Shown here one piece after another: positions 47,493-55,877 of a stretch of DNA of 64,000 bases. Numbering within the stretch: position 1 is the stretch's first letter; every line of letters starts with the position of its first letter. Source of the DNA: Pandoraea cepalis. Its GTDB lineage: Bacteria > Pseudomonadota > Gammaproteobacteria > Burkholderiales > Burkholderiaceae. Made by a program: the position numbers and the translations under genes. The stretch lies in contig NZ_CABPSL010000001.1 in the NCBI RefSeq assembly GCF_902459665.1, positions 124,001 to 188,000 of the forward strand. Direction: 5' to 3'. Below the pieces are notes generated by a model. The model saw only the letters and a program-made list of their open reading frames with translations. It did no database searches and was not told where the DNA came from.

Positions 47493-49833
47493 CGGCGGCG
47501 GCCTGCTCAAGCGCATCGTCATTCGCACGCTGATCGTCACGATGGCGCTCGTCGCCATCGGGCTGTTCGGCCTGCTTGCGCTGGCATCGGCCAATACCGA
47601 ATTCTTCGATCGCTACTATTCGCTGCTCTACACCGCGAACATCGCGGTGGCGATCATCTTCGTCTTCATCGTCGGTGCGCTCGTCTGGATCATTCTTGCG
47701 CGGCTGCGCGAGCGACGCTTCGGCACGCGACTTCTCGCCAAGCTGGCCATCTTCTTCGCGCTGGTGGGGGTGCTGCCGGGCGGCATCATCTATCTGGTGT
47801 CGCTGCAGTTCGTCTCGCGCAGCATCGAGTCGTGGTTCGACGTGCGCGTCGAGACGGCGCTCGACTCCGGCCTCGAACTCGGACGCGCCATCCTCAACAA
47901 CGGTCTGTCGGACCTCAGCGCCAAGGCGCAACTCGTGGCCGACAACCTTGCGTCGAGCGGCGACAAGGGGGGAACGCTCGCGCTGCTGCGCATGCGTGAC
48001 CAGTTCGGCCTGCAAGACGCGACCATCGTCGACGGCAATGGGCGTGTCCTCGCGTCGGCGTCTGGCAGCTTCAATGCGCTGGTGCCGGATCTGCCGACGC
48101 CGCTCATGCTGCGTCAGGCGCGCACACAGTCGCGCGGCTATACGGCCATCGAAGGCGGCAGCGAGGGCTACGACAAGCATCAGGCACGCGATCAATTGCG
48201 CTGGCGCGTGGTGATCCGCATTCCTTCCGGGTACACGTCGTCATTGCAAGACGAAGAGCGTTTCCTGCAAGTCACGCAACTGGTGCCGGCCAATCTTGCG
48301 CAGAACGCCGAGGCGGTGCAGAGCGCCTATCGCGAATATCAGGAAAAGGCGCTGGGCCGCACGGGTCTGCGCAAGATGTATATCGGCACGCTGACGCTGT
48401 CGCTGTTCCTCGCCACGTTCGTGGCGATGATGCTCGCGCTGGCACTCGGCAACCAGCTCGCGCGGCCGCTCTTCCTGCTGGCACGCGGCACGCAGGAAGT
48501 CGCGGCAGGCGATTTGTCGCCGAAAGGGGAAATGCGCACCAACGACGAACTGGGCTTCCTGACGCAGGCGTTCAATGCCATGACGCGTCAGTTGTCCGAC
48601 GCGCGCGCCACGGTCGAGCGCAATCGGCTGGCGCTTGAAAGTTCGAAGGCGCACTTGGAGAGTATTCTGTCGAGCCTCACGGCCGGCGTGTTCGTCTTTG
48701 ATCGCGACTTCCGCCTGACGACGGCCAATGCCGGCGCCGAACGTATCTTCAAGCAGAGCTTGCAGGGTGAGCTGAACCGCTCGCCTGCGCATATTCCGGC
48801 GTTGGTGGAGTTTGGTGAGACGCTGCGTCGCGCGTTCGCCGATCGCGATGCGAACGCCGATCTCGGCCCGGGCGGGCACTGGCAGCAGCAGATCGGTCTG
48901 ACGCTGCCGGGCGAGACCGACGCCGTCACGCTGCTCGTGCGCGGTTCGCATTTGCCGGAGCCGATGGTCGCGGTGGCGGGCGTGCCGACGCGTGCGGGCG
49001 GCGGCTACGTCGTGGTGTTCGACGATATCAGCGATGTGATTTCGGCGCAGCGTTCGGTCGCGTGGGCCGAGGTGGCGCGGCGTCTGGCACACGAGATCAA
49101 GAATCCGCTCACACCGATCCAGCTCTCCGCCGAGCGGCTGCAAATGAAATTGTCCGACAAGCTGCCGCCGGCCGATGCCGAGGTGCTGCGCCGGGGCGCG
49201 ACGACCATCGTCAACCAGGTGGCGGCCATGAAGCGCATGGTCGACGATTTCCGCGACTACGCGCGACTGCCGCCAGCGATCATGCATTCGCTGCAACTCA
49301 ACGAGTTGATCGGCGAGGTGCTGACGTTATACGGGGTGGATGAAGGGCGCGGCGCGATTCGTCCGAATCTGGATGCGGACCTGCCGGAGATACGCGGCGA
49401 CTCGACGCAATTGCGTCAGGTTATTCATAATCTGCTGCAGAATGCTCAAGATGCCGTCAGCGCAACCGAAAAGCCTCTTATCACGGTGGAAACGAAGACA
49501 GTAGAATACGCAGGAACGGATATGCAGCCCGGCGAACCGAAACGCACGGCAGTGCGCTTGACGATCACGGACAACGGGCCGGGCTTCCCGGCGCGCATTC
49601 TGACCCGCGCATTCGAGCCCTACGTGACCACGAAATCGAAGGGCACCGGGCTCGGACTCGCGATGGTCAAGAAGATCATCGACGAGCATCAGGCGCGCAT
49701 CGACATTCGCAATCGGCCATTACCCGAAGGCGAAGGCAGTGCAGGCGCACAGATTTCGATCTTGTTTACTCAATTGGCTGACGACCAGGAACTGTCGCGC
49801 AACAAGCCGGCAGAACACACGAAGGTAGCGTAA
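47482..49833 (+). CDS. ntrY: Two-component sensor histidine kinase NtrY
   Basis: 783 residues from the GTG at 47482 (an earlier in-frame start adds 12 residues). N-terminal membrane helices (about 9-30, 43-66, 84-105), an extracytoplasmic sensor region, another helix near 295-320, HAMP, PAS (about 385-500), the H-box RRLAHEIKNPLTP with phospho-His, N-box HNLLQNAQDA and G-box GTGLGLAMVKK. NtrY controls nitrogen, redox or envelope responses through NtrX. Overlaps the DUF4390 gene by 11 bases and ntrX follows directly. Confidence 0.9.
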   Translation: MSNNGGGLLKRIVIRTLIVTMALVAIGLFGLLALASANTEFFDRYYSLLYTANIAVAIIFVFIVGALVWIILARLRERRFGTRLLAKLAIFFALVGVLPGGIIYLVSLQFVSRSIESWFDVRVETALDSGLELGRAILNNGLSDLSAKAQLVADNLASSGDKGGTLALLRMRDQFGLQDATIVDGNGRVLASASGSFNALVPDLPTPLMLRQARTQSRGYTAIEGGSEGYDKHQARDQLRWRVVIRIPSGYTSSLQDEERFLQVTQLVPANLAQNAEAVQSAYREYQEKALGRTGLRKMYIGTLTLSLFLATFVAMMLALALGNQLARPLFLLARGTQEVAAGDLSPKGEMRTNDELGFLTQAFNAMTRQLSDARATVERNRLALESSKAHLESILSSLTAGVFVFDRDFRLTTANAGAERIFKQSLQGELNRSPAHIPALVEFGETLRRAFADRDANADLGPGGHWQQQIGLTLPGETDAVTLLVRGSHLPEPMVAVAGVPTRAGGGYVVVFDDISDVISAQRSVAWAEVARRLAHEIKNPLTPIQLSAERLQMKLSDKLPPADAEVLRRGATTIVNQVAAMKRMVDDFRDYARLPPAIMHSLQLNELIGEVLTLYGVDEGRGAIRPNLDADLPEIRGDSTQLRQVIHNLLQNAQDAVSATEKPLITVETKTVEYAGTDMQPGEPKRTAVRLTITDNGPGFPARILTRAFEPYVTTKSKGTGLGLAMVKKIIDEHQARIDIRNRPLPEGEGSAGAQISILFTQLADDQELSRNKPAEHTKVA

Positions 49834-50574
49834 ATGGCAACCATTTTGGTGGTGGATGACGAAATGGGGATCCGGGAGCTGCTCTCCGAGATTCTGAGCG
49901 ACGAGGGGCATGTCGTGGAGGTCGCGGAGAACGCGCAGGAAGCGCGGGCCTTTCGCGCCGCGCACACGCCCGATCTCGTGCTGCTCGATATCTGGATGCC
50001 CGATACCGACGGCGTAACCTTGCTCAAGGAATGGGCGGCGCAGCAGTTGTTGACGATGCCCGTGATCATGATGTCGGGCCACGCCACGATCGATACCGCC
50101 GTCGAGGCGACCAAGATCGGTGCCCTCAATTTCCTCGAAAAACCCATTGCCCTGCAGAAGCTGTTGCAGGCGGTCGAGCAGGGGCTCGCGCGCGGCAAAC
50201 GCGATCTGTCTGGCGGCGCCCCCAGCGCATTCGCCGCCGATGACGATGCGCCTGACGCGGGCGTCTTCGGCGAGAGCGAACCGCGCCACGTGGGCGGGGG
50301 CCTGAACGGCTCGGCGGTGCATCACGCGCCGCTCGGCGCGCACGATCTCGATGGTGGCGTCGCGGGGGCGGTGGTGGGCATGTCGGGCGACATCTCGTTC
50401 GACGTTCCGCTGCGCGAGGCGCGCGATGCGTTCGAGCGTGCCTACTTCGCCTACCATCTGGCCAAGGAGCACGGCAGCATGACGCGCGTGGCCGAGAAAA
50501 CGGGCCTGGAGCGCACGCACCTGTATCGCAAGCTCAAGCAACTGGGCGTGGAGCTCTCGAAGAGCAAGACATGA
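49834..50574 (+). CDS. ntrX: NtrX-type response regulator, without AAA+ domain
   Basis: 246 residues. Receiver domain (1-125) with DD (9-10), phospho-acceptor Asp in VLLLDIW-MP, and Lys in FLEKPI. After a flexible Gly/Ala/Asp/His-rich linker (about 128-185), a Fis-type helix-turn-helix (REARDAFERAYFAYHLAKEHGSM, then RVAEKTGLERTHLYRKLKQLGV). Classical NtrX has a central sigma54-activator AAA+ domain, which is missing here, so it must act by a different mechanism. Directly after ntrY. Confidence 0.85.
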   Translation: MATILVVDDEMGIRELLSEILSDEGHVVEVAENAQEARAFRAAHTPDLVLLDIWMPDTDGVTLLKEWAAQQLLTMPVIMMSGHATIDTAVEATKIGALNFLEKPIALQKLLQAVEQGLARGKRDLSGGAPSAFAADDDAPDAGVFGESEPRHVGGGLNGSAVHHAPLGAHDLDGGVAGAVVGMSGDISFDVPLREARDAFERAYFAYHLAKEHGSMTRVAEKTGLERTHLYRKLKQLGVELSKSKT

Positions 50575-50639
50575 CGGAGGTGCGGCGCGCCCGAGCGCGC
50601 TGCGACGCCGCTTTCCAGCGGATTTTTTCAACGAAGGGC

Positions 50640-50668
50640 TTGCGCGAAGCGTCGGCAGTCTCTATAAT
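50640..50668 (+). promoter_or_regulatory. tRNA promoter
   Basis: TTGCGC (50640-50645), 17-base spacer, TATAAT (50663-50668), 12 bases before the tRNA. Confidence 0.75.
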
Positions 50669-50679
50669 CGCTTTCTCTT

Positions 50680-50755
50680 GGCCCGGTAGCTCAGTTGGTA
50701 GAGCAGCGGATTGAAAATCCGCGTGTCGTTGGTTCGATTCCGACCCAGGCCACCA
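50680..50755 (+). tRNA. tRNA-Phe (GAA), CCA encoded
   Basis: 76 bases. Cloverleaf: acceptor GGCCCGG / CCAGGCC, D arm GCTC/GAGC, anticodon stem GCGGA/TCCGC with loop TTGAAAA (anticodon GAA), T arm GTTGG/CCGAC with TTCGATT, and encoded CCA. One acceptor pair is a C5-A68 mismatch. Strong promoter and terminator surround it. Phe tRNAs are frequent integration targets, but the element did not use this one. Confidence 0.95.
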
Positions 50756-50761
50756 AATTCG

Positions 50762-50791
50762 AAGGGCTTGCGTACATCGCAAGCCCTTTTT
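50762..50791 (+). terminator. Terminator of tRNA-Phe
   Basis: AAGGGCTTGCG, loop TACAT, CGCAAGCCCTT, then T-run. Confidence 0.9.
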
Positions 50792-50965
50792 GCGTTTGAA
50801 CGAAAACGCTGCCCGATGATGGGTATCACGCCCTGACGATAGCCATGCCGGGCGTCGCGGTTCACAATCGCGTGACCTATCCCGCACGCGGGCTGCCCGA
50901 GGGGCGGCCGCAAGCGCGTGCCCCGGCCCCCGTCGCCCTGACGGCGAGGGCGATACTGCTAGCGC

Positions 50966-51703
50966 ATGATCATGACGACAAGCACTGATTCCGCTCTGGT
51001 CCTGTTCTCCGGTGGACAGGATTCGACCACCTGCCTCGCGTGGGCACTGTCGCGCTATGCGCGCGTCGAAACGCTGGGCTTCGATTACGGCCAGCGCCAC
51101 CGGGTGGAACTGGAATGCCGCACCGACGTGCTGGCCAAGCTGCGCGCGCGGTTTGCGCAGTGGGCGCCGCGCCTCGGCGACGATCACATGATCGACCTGT
51201 CGATCCTGGGCCAGATCAGCGAGACGTCGCTGACGCGCGAGACCACGATCGCAATGGCGGCAAACCATCTGCCGAACACCTTCGTGCCGGGCCGGAATCT
51301 GCTGTTCCTGACGATTGGTGCGACCATTGCGTATCGACGCGGTTTGCGCGTGCTGGTCGGCGGCATGTGCGAGACGGATTTTTCGGGCTACCCCGATTGC
51401 CGCGACGACACCATGAAGGCGCTGCAGGTCGCGCTCAATCTGGGCATGGACCAACGTTTTATCGTCGAGACGCCGCTGATGTGGATCGACAAGGCCGACA
51501 CGTGGCAGATGGCGCAGGATCTGGGCGGCGACGCGCTGGTCGAGACCGTGCGCGAAGACACGCACACGTGCTATCTGGGCGAGCGCAGCGTGCTGCATGC
51601 GTGGGGTTACGGATGCGGCGAATGTCCGGCCTGCCAGTTGCGCCAGCGCGGTTTCGAGCAGTGGCGCGCGCGCGGTCACGATCACGATCGCAGCGCGGTC
51701 TGA
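50966..51703 (+). CDS. queC: 7-cyano-7-deazaguanine synthase
   Basis: 245 residues. PP-loop SGGQDSTT near residue 15 binds ATP; the C-terminal zinc site is C-Y-LGERS...[10 protein letters not shown]. QueC converts 7-carboxy-7-deazaguanine to preQ0 for queuosine. The ATG at 50966 or 50972 may be the start. Followed by queE and queD in one operon. No clear preQ1 riboswitch seen in the 200-base leader. Confidence 0.92.
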   Translation: MIMTTSTDSALVLFSGGQDSTTCLAWALSRYARVETLGFDYGQRHRVELECRTDVLAKLRARFAQWAPRLGDDHMIDLSILGQISETSLTRETTIAMAANHLPNTFVPGRNLLFLTIGATIAYRRGLRVLVGGMCETDFSGYPDCRDDTMKALQVALNLGMDQRFIVETPLMWIDKADTWQMAQDLGGDALVETVREDTHTCYLGERSVLHAWGYGCGECPACQLRQRGFEQWRARGHDHDRSAV

Positions 51704-51725
51704 TCCCGGGAGAATCGAGGGCAAC

Positions 51726-52361
51726 ATGACGTACGCGGTAAAGGAAATCTTCTACACCTTGCAGGGCGAGGGCGCCAACGCCGGACGTCCGGCGGTGTTC
51801 TGCCGGTTTGCAGGATGCAACCTGTGGACCGGCCGCGAAGAGGACCGCGCGGACGCCGTCTGCCAGTTCTGCGACACCGACTTCATCGGCACCGACGGCG
51901 AGAATGGCGGCAAGTACCGTACGCCGGCCGATCTCGTCGCGCAAATCGTGGCGTTGTGGCCGGCGGGCGAGCGCGCCCACCGGTTCGTCGTGTGCACGGG
52001 CGGTGAGCCGCTGCTGCAGCTCGACGCGCCGCTCATCGACGCGCTGCACGCCGAGGGCTTTCGCATCGCGGTGGAGACCAACGGCACGCAAGCGATCCCC
52101 GAGGGGATCGACTGGGTGTGCGTGAGCCCGAAGGCCGATGCCGAGCTGATCGTCACGCGCGGCGATGAGCTGAAAGTTGTGGTGCCGCAAGATCGCCAAC
52201 GTCTGGCTGAGTACGAAGCGCTCGATTTCCAGTACTTCTACCTCCAGCCGATGGACGGACCGCTGCGCGACACCAATACGAAGTTGGCGATCGACTATTG
52301 CAAAGCGCATCCGCGCTGGTCGTTGTCGATGCAGACGCACAAATACCTGAATATTCCCTGA
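51726..52361 (+). CDS. queE: 7-carboxy-7-deazaguanine synthase
   Basis: 211 residues. Radical SAM enzyme with the wide cluster motif of this QueE type: C-N-LW...DAVCQFCDTDF (C-x14-C-x2-C), and CTGGEPLLQ. Converts 6-carboxy-tetrahydropterin to 7-carboxy-7-deazaguanine. ATG at 51726; 22 bases after queC and 9 before queD. Confidence 0.9.
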   Translation: MTYAVKEIFYTLQGEGANAGRPAVFCRFAGCNLWTGREEDRADAVCQFCDTDFIGTDGENGGKYRTPADLVAQIVALWPAGERAHRFVVCTGGEPLLQLDAPLIDALHAEGFRIAVETNGTQAIPEGIDWVCVSPKADAELIVTRGDELKVVVPQDRQRLAEYEALDFQYFYLQPMDGPLRDTNTKLAIDYCKAHPRWSLSMQTHKYLNIP

Positions 52362-52370
52362 GCCGTTGCC

Positions 52371-52814
52371 GTGATTACGATTACCCGGAAACTCGAATTC
52401 GATGCGGGCCACCGCATTCCCGACCACCGAAGCCAGTGCCGCAACCTGCACGGGCATCGCTATGTGCTCGAGATCACGCTCGCGGGCGAAGTGAGCCGCG
52501 AGAGCGGGGCCTCCGACAATGGCATGGTGATGGACTTCGCCGACGTGAAGGCGCTGGCCAATGAGCATCTCGTGTCGGTGTGGGACCACGCGTTCCTCGT
52601 TTATGAGGGCGACACGGCCGTGCGCAATTTTCTCGAGACGATGCCCGACCACAAGACGGTGGTCTTCGACCGGGTGCCGACCGTCGAGAATCTGGCGGCG
52701 GCTGCCTTCGACACGCTGAGCCACGTATTTGACGCGCATTACGGCCGCGACTTGCGCCTGGTGCGCCTGCGTTTGTACGAGACGCCGAACTGCTGGTCGG
52801 AAGTCACGGCGTAA
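52371..52814 (+). CDS. queD: 6-carboxy-tetrahydropterin synthase
   Basis: 147 residues from a GTG. Zinc-binding His residues in FDAGHRI and NLHGHRY, catalytic Cys in QCRNLHGH, and WDHAFL. Makes the QueE substrate from dihydroneopterin triphosphate. Last gene of the operon queC-queE-queD. Confidence 0.9.
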   Translation: MITITRKLEFDAGHRIPDHRSQCRNLHGHRYVLEITLAGEVSRESGASDNGMVMDFADVKALANEHLVSVWDHAFLVYEGDTAVRNFLETMPDHKTVVFDRVPTVENLAAAAFDTLSHVFDAHYGRDLRLVRLRLYETPNCWSEVTA

Positions 52815-52948
52815 TACGCTTCGACGCTTGCGCGATCTTCGTTGATGCTGCGTCCTACCGTCGCTGGGATGACGCCCACGCCGCCACGAATTCGACACTC
52901 CCGCCGGCGAATTCGACGGCGGCCAGTGGCCACCTGACCGAAAGTGCC

Positions 52949-52981
52949 AACCCGCCAGATCTTGAGTCTGGCGGGTTTTTT
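52949..52981 (+). terminator. Terminator after queD region
   Basis: AACCCGCCAGA, loop TCTTGAG, TCTGGCGGGTT, then T-run; 17 bases before the ATG at 52998. Confidence 0.85.
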
Positions 52982-52997
52982 CATTTCAGGAGTTGGC

Positions 52998-53384
52998 ATG
53001 ACTAGAATTTCAGCGGGCAGCGACGTGATTGCGCAGAACGTGGAGTCCTTGGTACAGCTTGTCGCCATGCGGCGGCGAGATTCACACGGCAATCTGCATT
53101 CCCTGGATCAGGTGGCGAATCGACCGGTGGCTGCCGTGCTCCCACAGCGGCAGCCAAGCGCAGCGCCGCTCGATCATGGCGAATTCCGCGCAGATTTTGT
53201 GAGTTCGGGACCCGCAGGCCCTGCGCGGTTGCCCGTTCCGGCGCGAGAGGAGCGAGTGGTCTGTTCCGATGCCGCGACGCAGACCGACGTGGGGTGGGAG
53301 GGGCCGCCGCCGTATTCGGTGCGGGATGTGACGCCCGGCGCGTCGGGCCGGAGCGATGCCCTAGGGCGGGCCAACGCGCTATGA
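52998..53384 (+). CDS. Possible small protein with PPPY motif
   Basis: 128 residues. RBS AGGAG before the ATG supports it; composition is Ala/Arg/Val/Pro-rich, partly disordered, with WEGPPPYSVRDVTPG near residue 105. PPxY is a ligand for eukaryotic WW domains, seen in a few secreted effectors, but chance is possible. It lies between queD and the DsrE-like gene. Unknown; possibly lineage-specific. Confidence 0.35.
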   Translation: MTRISAGSDVIAQNVESLVQLVAMRRRDSHGNLHSLDQVANRPVAAVLPQRQPSAAPLDHGEFRADFVSSGPAGPARLPVPAREERVVCSDAATQTDVGWEGPPPYSVRDVTPGASGRSDALGRANAL

Positions 53385-53422
53385 TGCGGCTGACACCACG
53401 TAACCAATAGGAGACTCCGCAA

Positions 53423-53845
53423 ATGAAGACGCTGCTGCGCGGCTTGCTGGCCGCATTCCTGTTCGCGGCATTCGCCGTGCCTGCCACACCGGCATTCGCG
53501 CGCGACAAGGTCGTGTATCACATCAACGACGCCGAGCAACAGGCGCTGGCCGCTTTGCGCAACGTTCGCAACCAGCTCGACACGGTGCCGGATACCGACA
53601 TCGTGGTCGTCGCGCACGCGAAGGGGGTCGACTTCCTGATGGAAAGCTACAAGGATGCCGCGACCGTCGGGCCGCTGATCGCGGCGTTGCATGCGCGTGG
53701 CGTCAAGTTCGAGGTGTGTGAAATCACGATGAAGCAGCGCAACCTGAAGAAGGACCAGTTTGTGCTCGACGCGGACTTCACGCCGTCCGGTGTCGTCGAA
53801 CTCACGCGCTTGCAGCAGAAGGGTTACGCGTACATCAAGCCGTAA
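53423..53845 (+). CDS. Exported DsrE-family protein
   Basis: 140 residues with a signal peptide (cut near A-F-A, residue 26). The mature part has the DsrE alpha/beta pattern: VVYHINDAEQQALAALRNVRNQLD, IVVVAHAKGVDFLME, LIAALHARGVKFEVCEITM. The conserved Cys is kept (FEVCE). A periplasmic sulfur- or thiol-related role is typical of this group, but not demonstrated. RBS AGGAG. Confidence 0.75.
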   Translation: MKTLLRGLLAAFLFAAFAVPATPAFARDKVVYHINDAEQQALAALRNVRNQLDTVPDTDIVVVAHAKGVDFLMESYKDAATVGPLIAALHARGVKFEVCEITMKQRNLKKDQFVLDADFTPSGVVELTRLQQKGYAYIKP

Positions 53846-54015
53846 GTCGGACGTCTTGTCGCCCATCCAAGCCCTGGCCCTACGCCGGGGCTTTCACATT
53901 GGTCGACGCGATCTCGATCGTCAACACGACGGCGAAACCGGCGCCGGCATTCGCCCCGGCGCATCTTGTCCATTTGGCGCACAATACGTCCAAAGCCTGT
54001 CTCGGGAGGTTCGCG

Positions 54016-54729
54016 ATGTCGACGTCTTACGCCATGCGCCGGCTGCTCACCGGTCTCGCCGCCACGTTGGTGGGGGCGGCCTGCCAGCCGATTCCTTATG
54101 CAGTAGCCGCCGCGCAAGCCCCGGCCCAGGGGCTGACCGATCAGGCCGTGCAGCACTATGAGGCGGGCCAGCAGTCGCAGGCACTCGGTGAGTTTCGCCG
54201 GGCGGCCGAGCAGGGCAATCGTCTCGCCCAGTTTGACTACGCCATGATGCTGCTCAACGGCGAGGGCGGCACGCCCGATCCGAGCGGCGCCGTGCAGTGG
54301 CTCGAGCGCGCGGCGAACGCAGGCATGACCCAGGCGCAGTACGTCTACGGCAAGATGTTCGACGACGGCTACGTCGTCGGAAAATCGATTCCCCAGGCCA
54401 ATCTCTGGTACGAAAAGGCGGCGAAGCAGGGCCATGTGCAGGCGCAGGCGGCCATCGCCAACGAATATTTCATCGGGCGCGGCGTGCCCAAGGATTACAA
54501 GACAGCGTTTGGTTGGTACGAGAAAGCCGCGCGCGGTGGCGATCTGCCGTCGCAGTACATCGTGGCGAGCTACTACGAGCGGGGCTATGGCGTCGTGACG
54601 CCGGATCTCGGACGTGCGCGTCTATGGTACGAAAAGGCCGCCGCCCAGGGCGACGTGGCCGCCCAAGGCAAGCTCGATGCGATGAATCGGGGGCCCGCGC
54701 CCACCCTGTCCCCTGCGCCGGGCCGTTAG
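54016..54729 (+). CDS. Sel1-repeat (TPR-like) exported protein
   Basis: 237 residues from the ATG at 54016. Signal-like N-terminus (RRLLTGLAATLVGAAC could be a lipobox), then about five Sel1 repeats of 36 residues: A-WLERAANAGMTQAQYVYGKMFDDG, A-LWYEKAAKQGHVQAQAAIANEYFIGRG and so on. Sel1 repeats mediate protein contacts. Convergent with rodA, whose stop overlaps its last codon. Confidence 0.75.
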   Translation: MSTSYAMRRLLTGLAATLVGAACQPIPYAVAAAQAPAQGLTDQAVQHYEAGQQSQALGEFRRAAEQGNRLAQFDYAMMLLNGEGGTPDPSGAVQWLERAANAGMTQAQYVYGKMFDDGYVVGKSIPQANLWYEKAAKQGHVQAQAAIANEYFIGRGVPKDYKTAFGWYEKAARGGDLPSQYIVASYYERGYGVVTPDLGRARLWYEKAAAQGDVAAQGKLDAMNRGPAPTLSPAPGR

Positions 54730-55877
54730 CTTTGCATCAGGCGCTTCTCGCGCGCCACGCTCATCAGAATGCCGATCCCCAGGCCGAGCGTGACCAGCGC
54801 GGTGCCGCCGTAGCTCATGAACGGAAGCGGAACGCCGACCACCGGCAGAATGCCGCTCACCATGCCCATGTTCACGAAGGCGTAGGTGAAGAAGATCATC
54901 GTGACGGACCCCGCCAACAGGCGCCCGAACAAGGTGGCGCCGGAGGCCGCGATCACCAGCCCGCGCGCGACCAGCAGCAGATACAGCACCAGCAGAACGG
55001 CTTCGCCGATCAGCCCGAACTCTTCGGCGAACACCGCGAAAATAAAGTCGGTGTGCTTCTCGGGAATGAACTCGAGGTGGGCCTGCGTTCCCTTGAGCCA
55101 GCCCTTGCCGGTTGTGCCACCCGAGCCGATGGCAATGACCGACTGGATCGTGTGGAAGCCCTTGCCGAGCGGATCCGACGTTGGGTCCAGCAGCGTGCAC
55201 ACACGGTGCTTCTGGTAGTCGTGCAGGAAGTACCATTCGACCGCCGGCTGACAGATCTTGTCCTGCACGGCCAGAACGGTGCCAATGCCGATCACGACAG
55301 CGACGAGTACCGGCAGAATGAGCTTCCACGACAGCCCGGCCAGATAAATCACGTAAAGTCCGGCGGCGGCCACCAGCAGGCCGGTGCCGAGGTCAGGCTG
55401 CTTGGCGATCAGCCCCACGGGCAAGCCGAGCAACACCATGGCGACCAGGTAGTCGAACCAGCGAATATTGCCTTCGCGCTTCTGGAAGTACCACGCCAGC
55501 ATCAGCGGCATGGCGATCTTCATGATCTCGGACGGCTGGATCACCATTCCCACATTCAGCCAGCGCTTCGCCCCTTTCTTCGTCAGCCCGAACATCGCGA
55601 CCGCAATGAGCAGTGCTACACCGGCGGTATAGAGCGGCACCGCGAACTTCATCAGTGTCTGCGTGGGCAGCATCGCCAGCAGCCACATCAGAATGAACGT
55701 CAGCACGATGTTGCGCACCTGGTCTTCGACGCGCCCGGGCACATCGATGCTGGCGCTATAGAGCGTGACCAGTCCCACGCACAACAGCAGGAAGACGATC
55801 AGCGCCAGGGGCCTGTCGAAACCGACGAACAGGCGTTTCACCTGCTGCTTCCACGTATGTTTGTCGAGCGCCATCAT
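54726..55877 (-). CDS. rodA: Rod-shape peptidoglycan polymerase RodA
   Basis: 383 residues, about 10 membrane helices, SEDS family. Landmarks: KRWLNVGMVIQPSEIMK, AKQPDLGTGLL, GKGFHTIQSVIAIGSGG, and EHTDFIFAVFAEEFG (here PEKHTDFIFAV). Polymerises lipid II glycan strands with PBP2. Start ATG overlaps the mrdA stop by 4 bases. Part of the mreBCD-mrdA-rodA elongasome cluster. Confidence 0.93.
   Translation of the reverse strand: MMALDKHTWKQQVKRLFVGFDRPLALIVFLLLCVGLVTLYSASIDVPGRVEDQVRNIVLTFILMWLLAMLPTQTLMKFAVPLYTAGVALLIAVAMFGLTKKGAKRWLNVGMVIQPSEIMKIAMPLMLAWYFQKREGNIRWFDYLVAMVLLGLPVGLIAKQPDLGTGLLVAAAGLYVIYLAGLSWKLILPVLVAVVIGIGTVLAVQDKICQPAVEWYFLHDYQKHRVCTLLDPTSDPLGKGFHTIQSVIAIGSGGTTGKGWLKGTQAHLEFIPEKHTDFIFAVFAEEFGLIGEAVLLVLYLLLVARGLVIAASGATLFGRLLAGSVTMIFFTYAFVNMGMVSGILPVVGVPLPFMSYGGTALVTLGLGIGILMSVAREKRLMQS

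Noticed and set aside
50680-50755. tRNA-Phe as attachment site of the element
   Set aside because: It is 5.5 kb from the junction and intact, with no repeat of its 3' end seen; the junction is in htpX.
50792-50965. preQ1 riboswitch before queC
   Set aside because: I could not find a pseudoknot pattern fitting preQ1-I, -II or -III; only general GC-rich stems.
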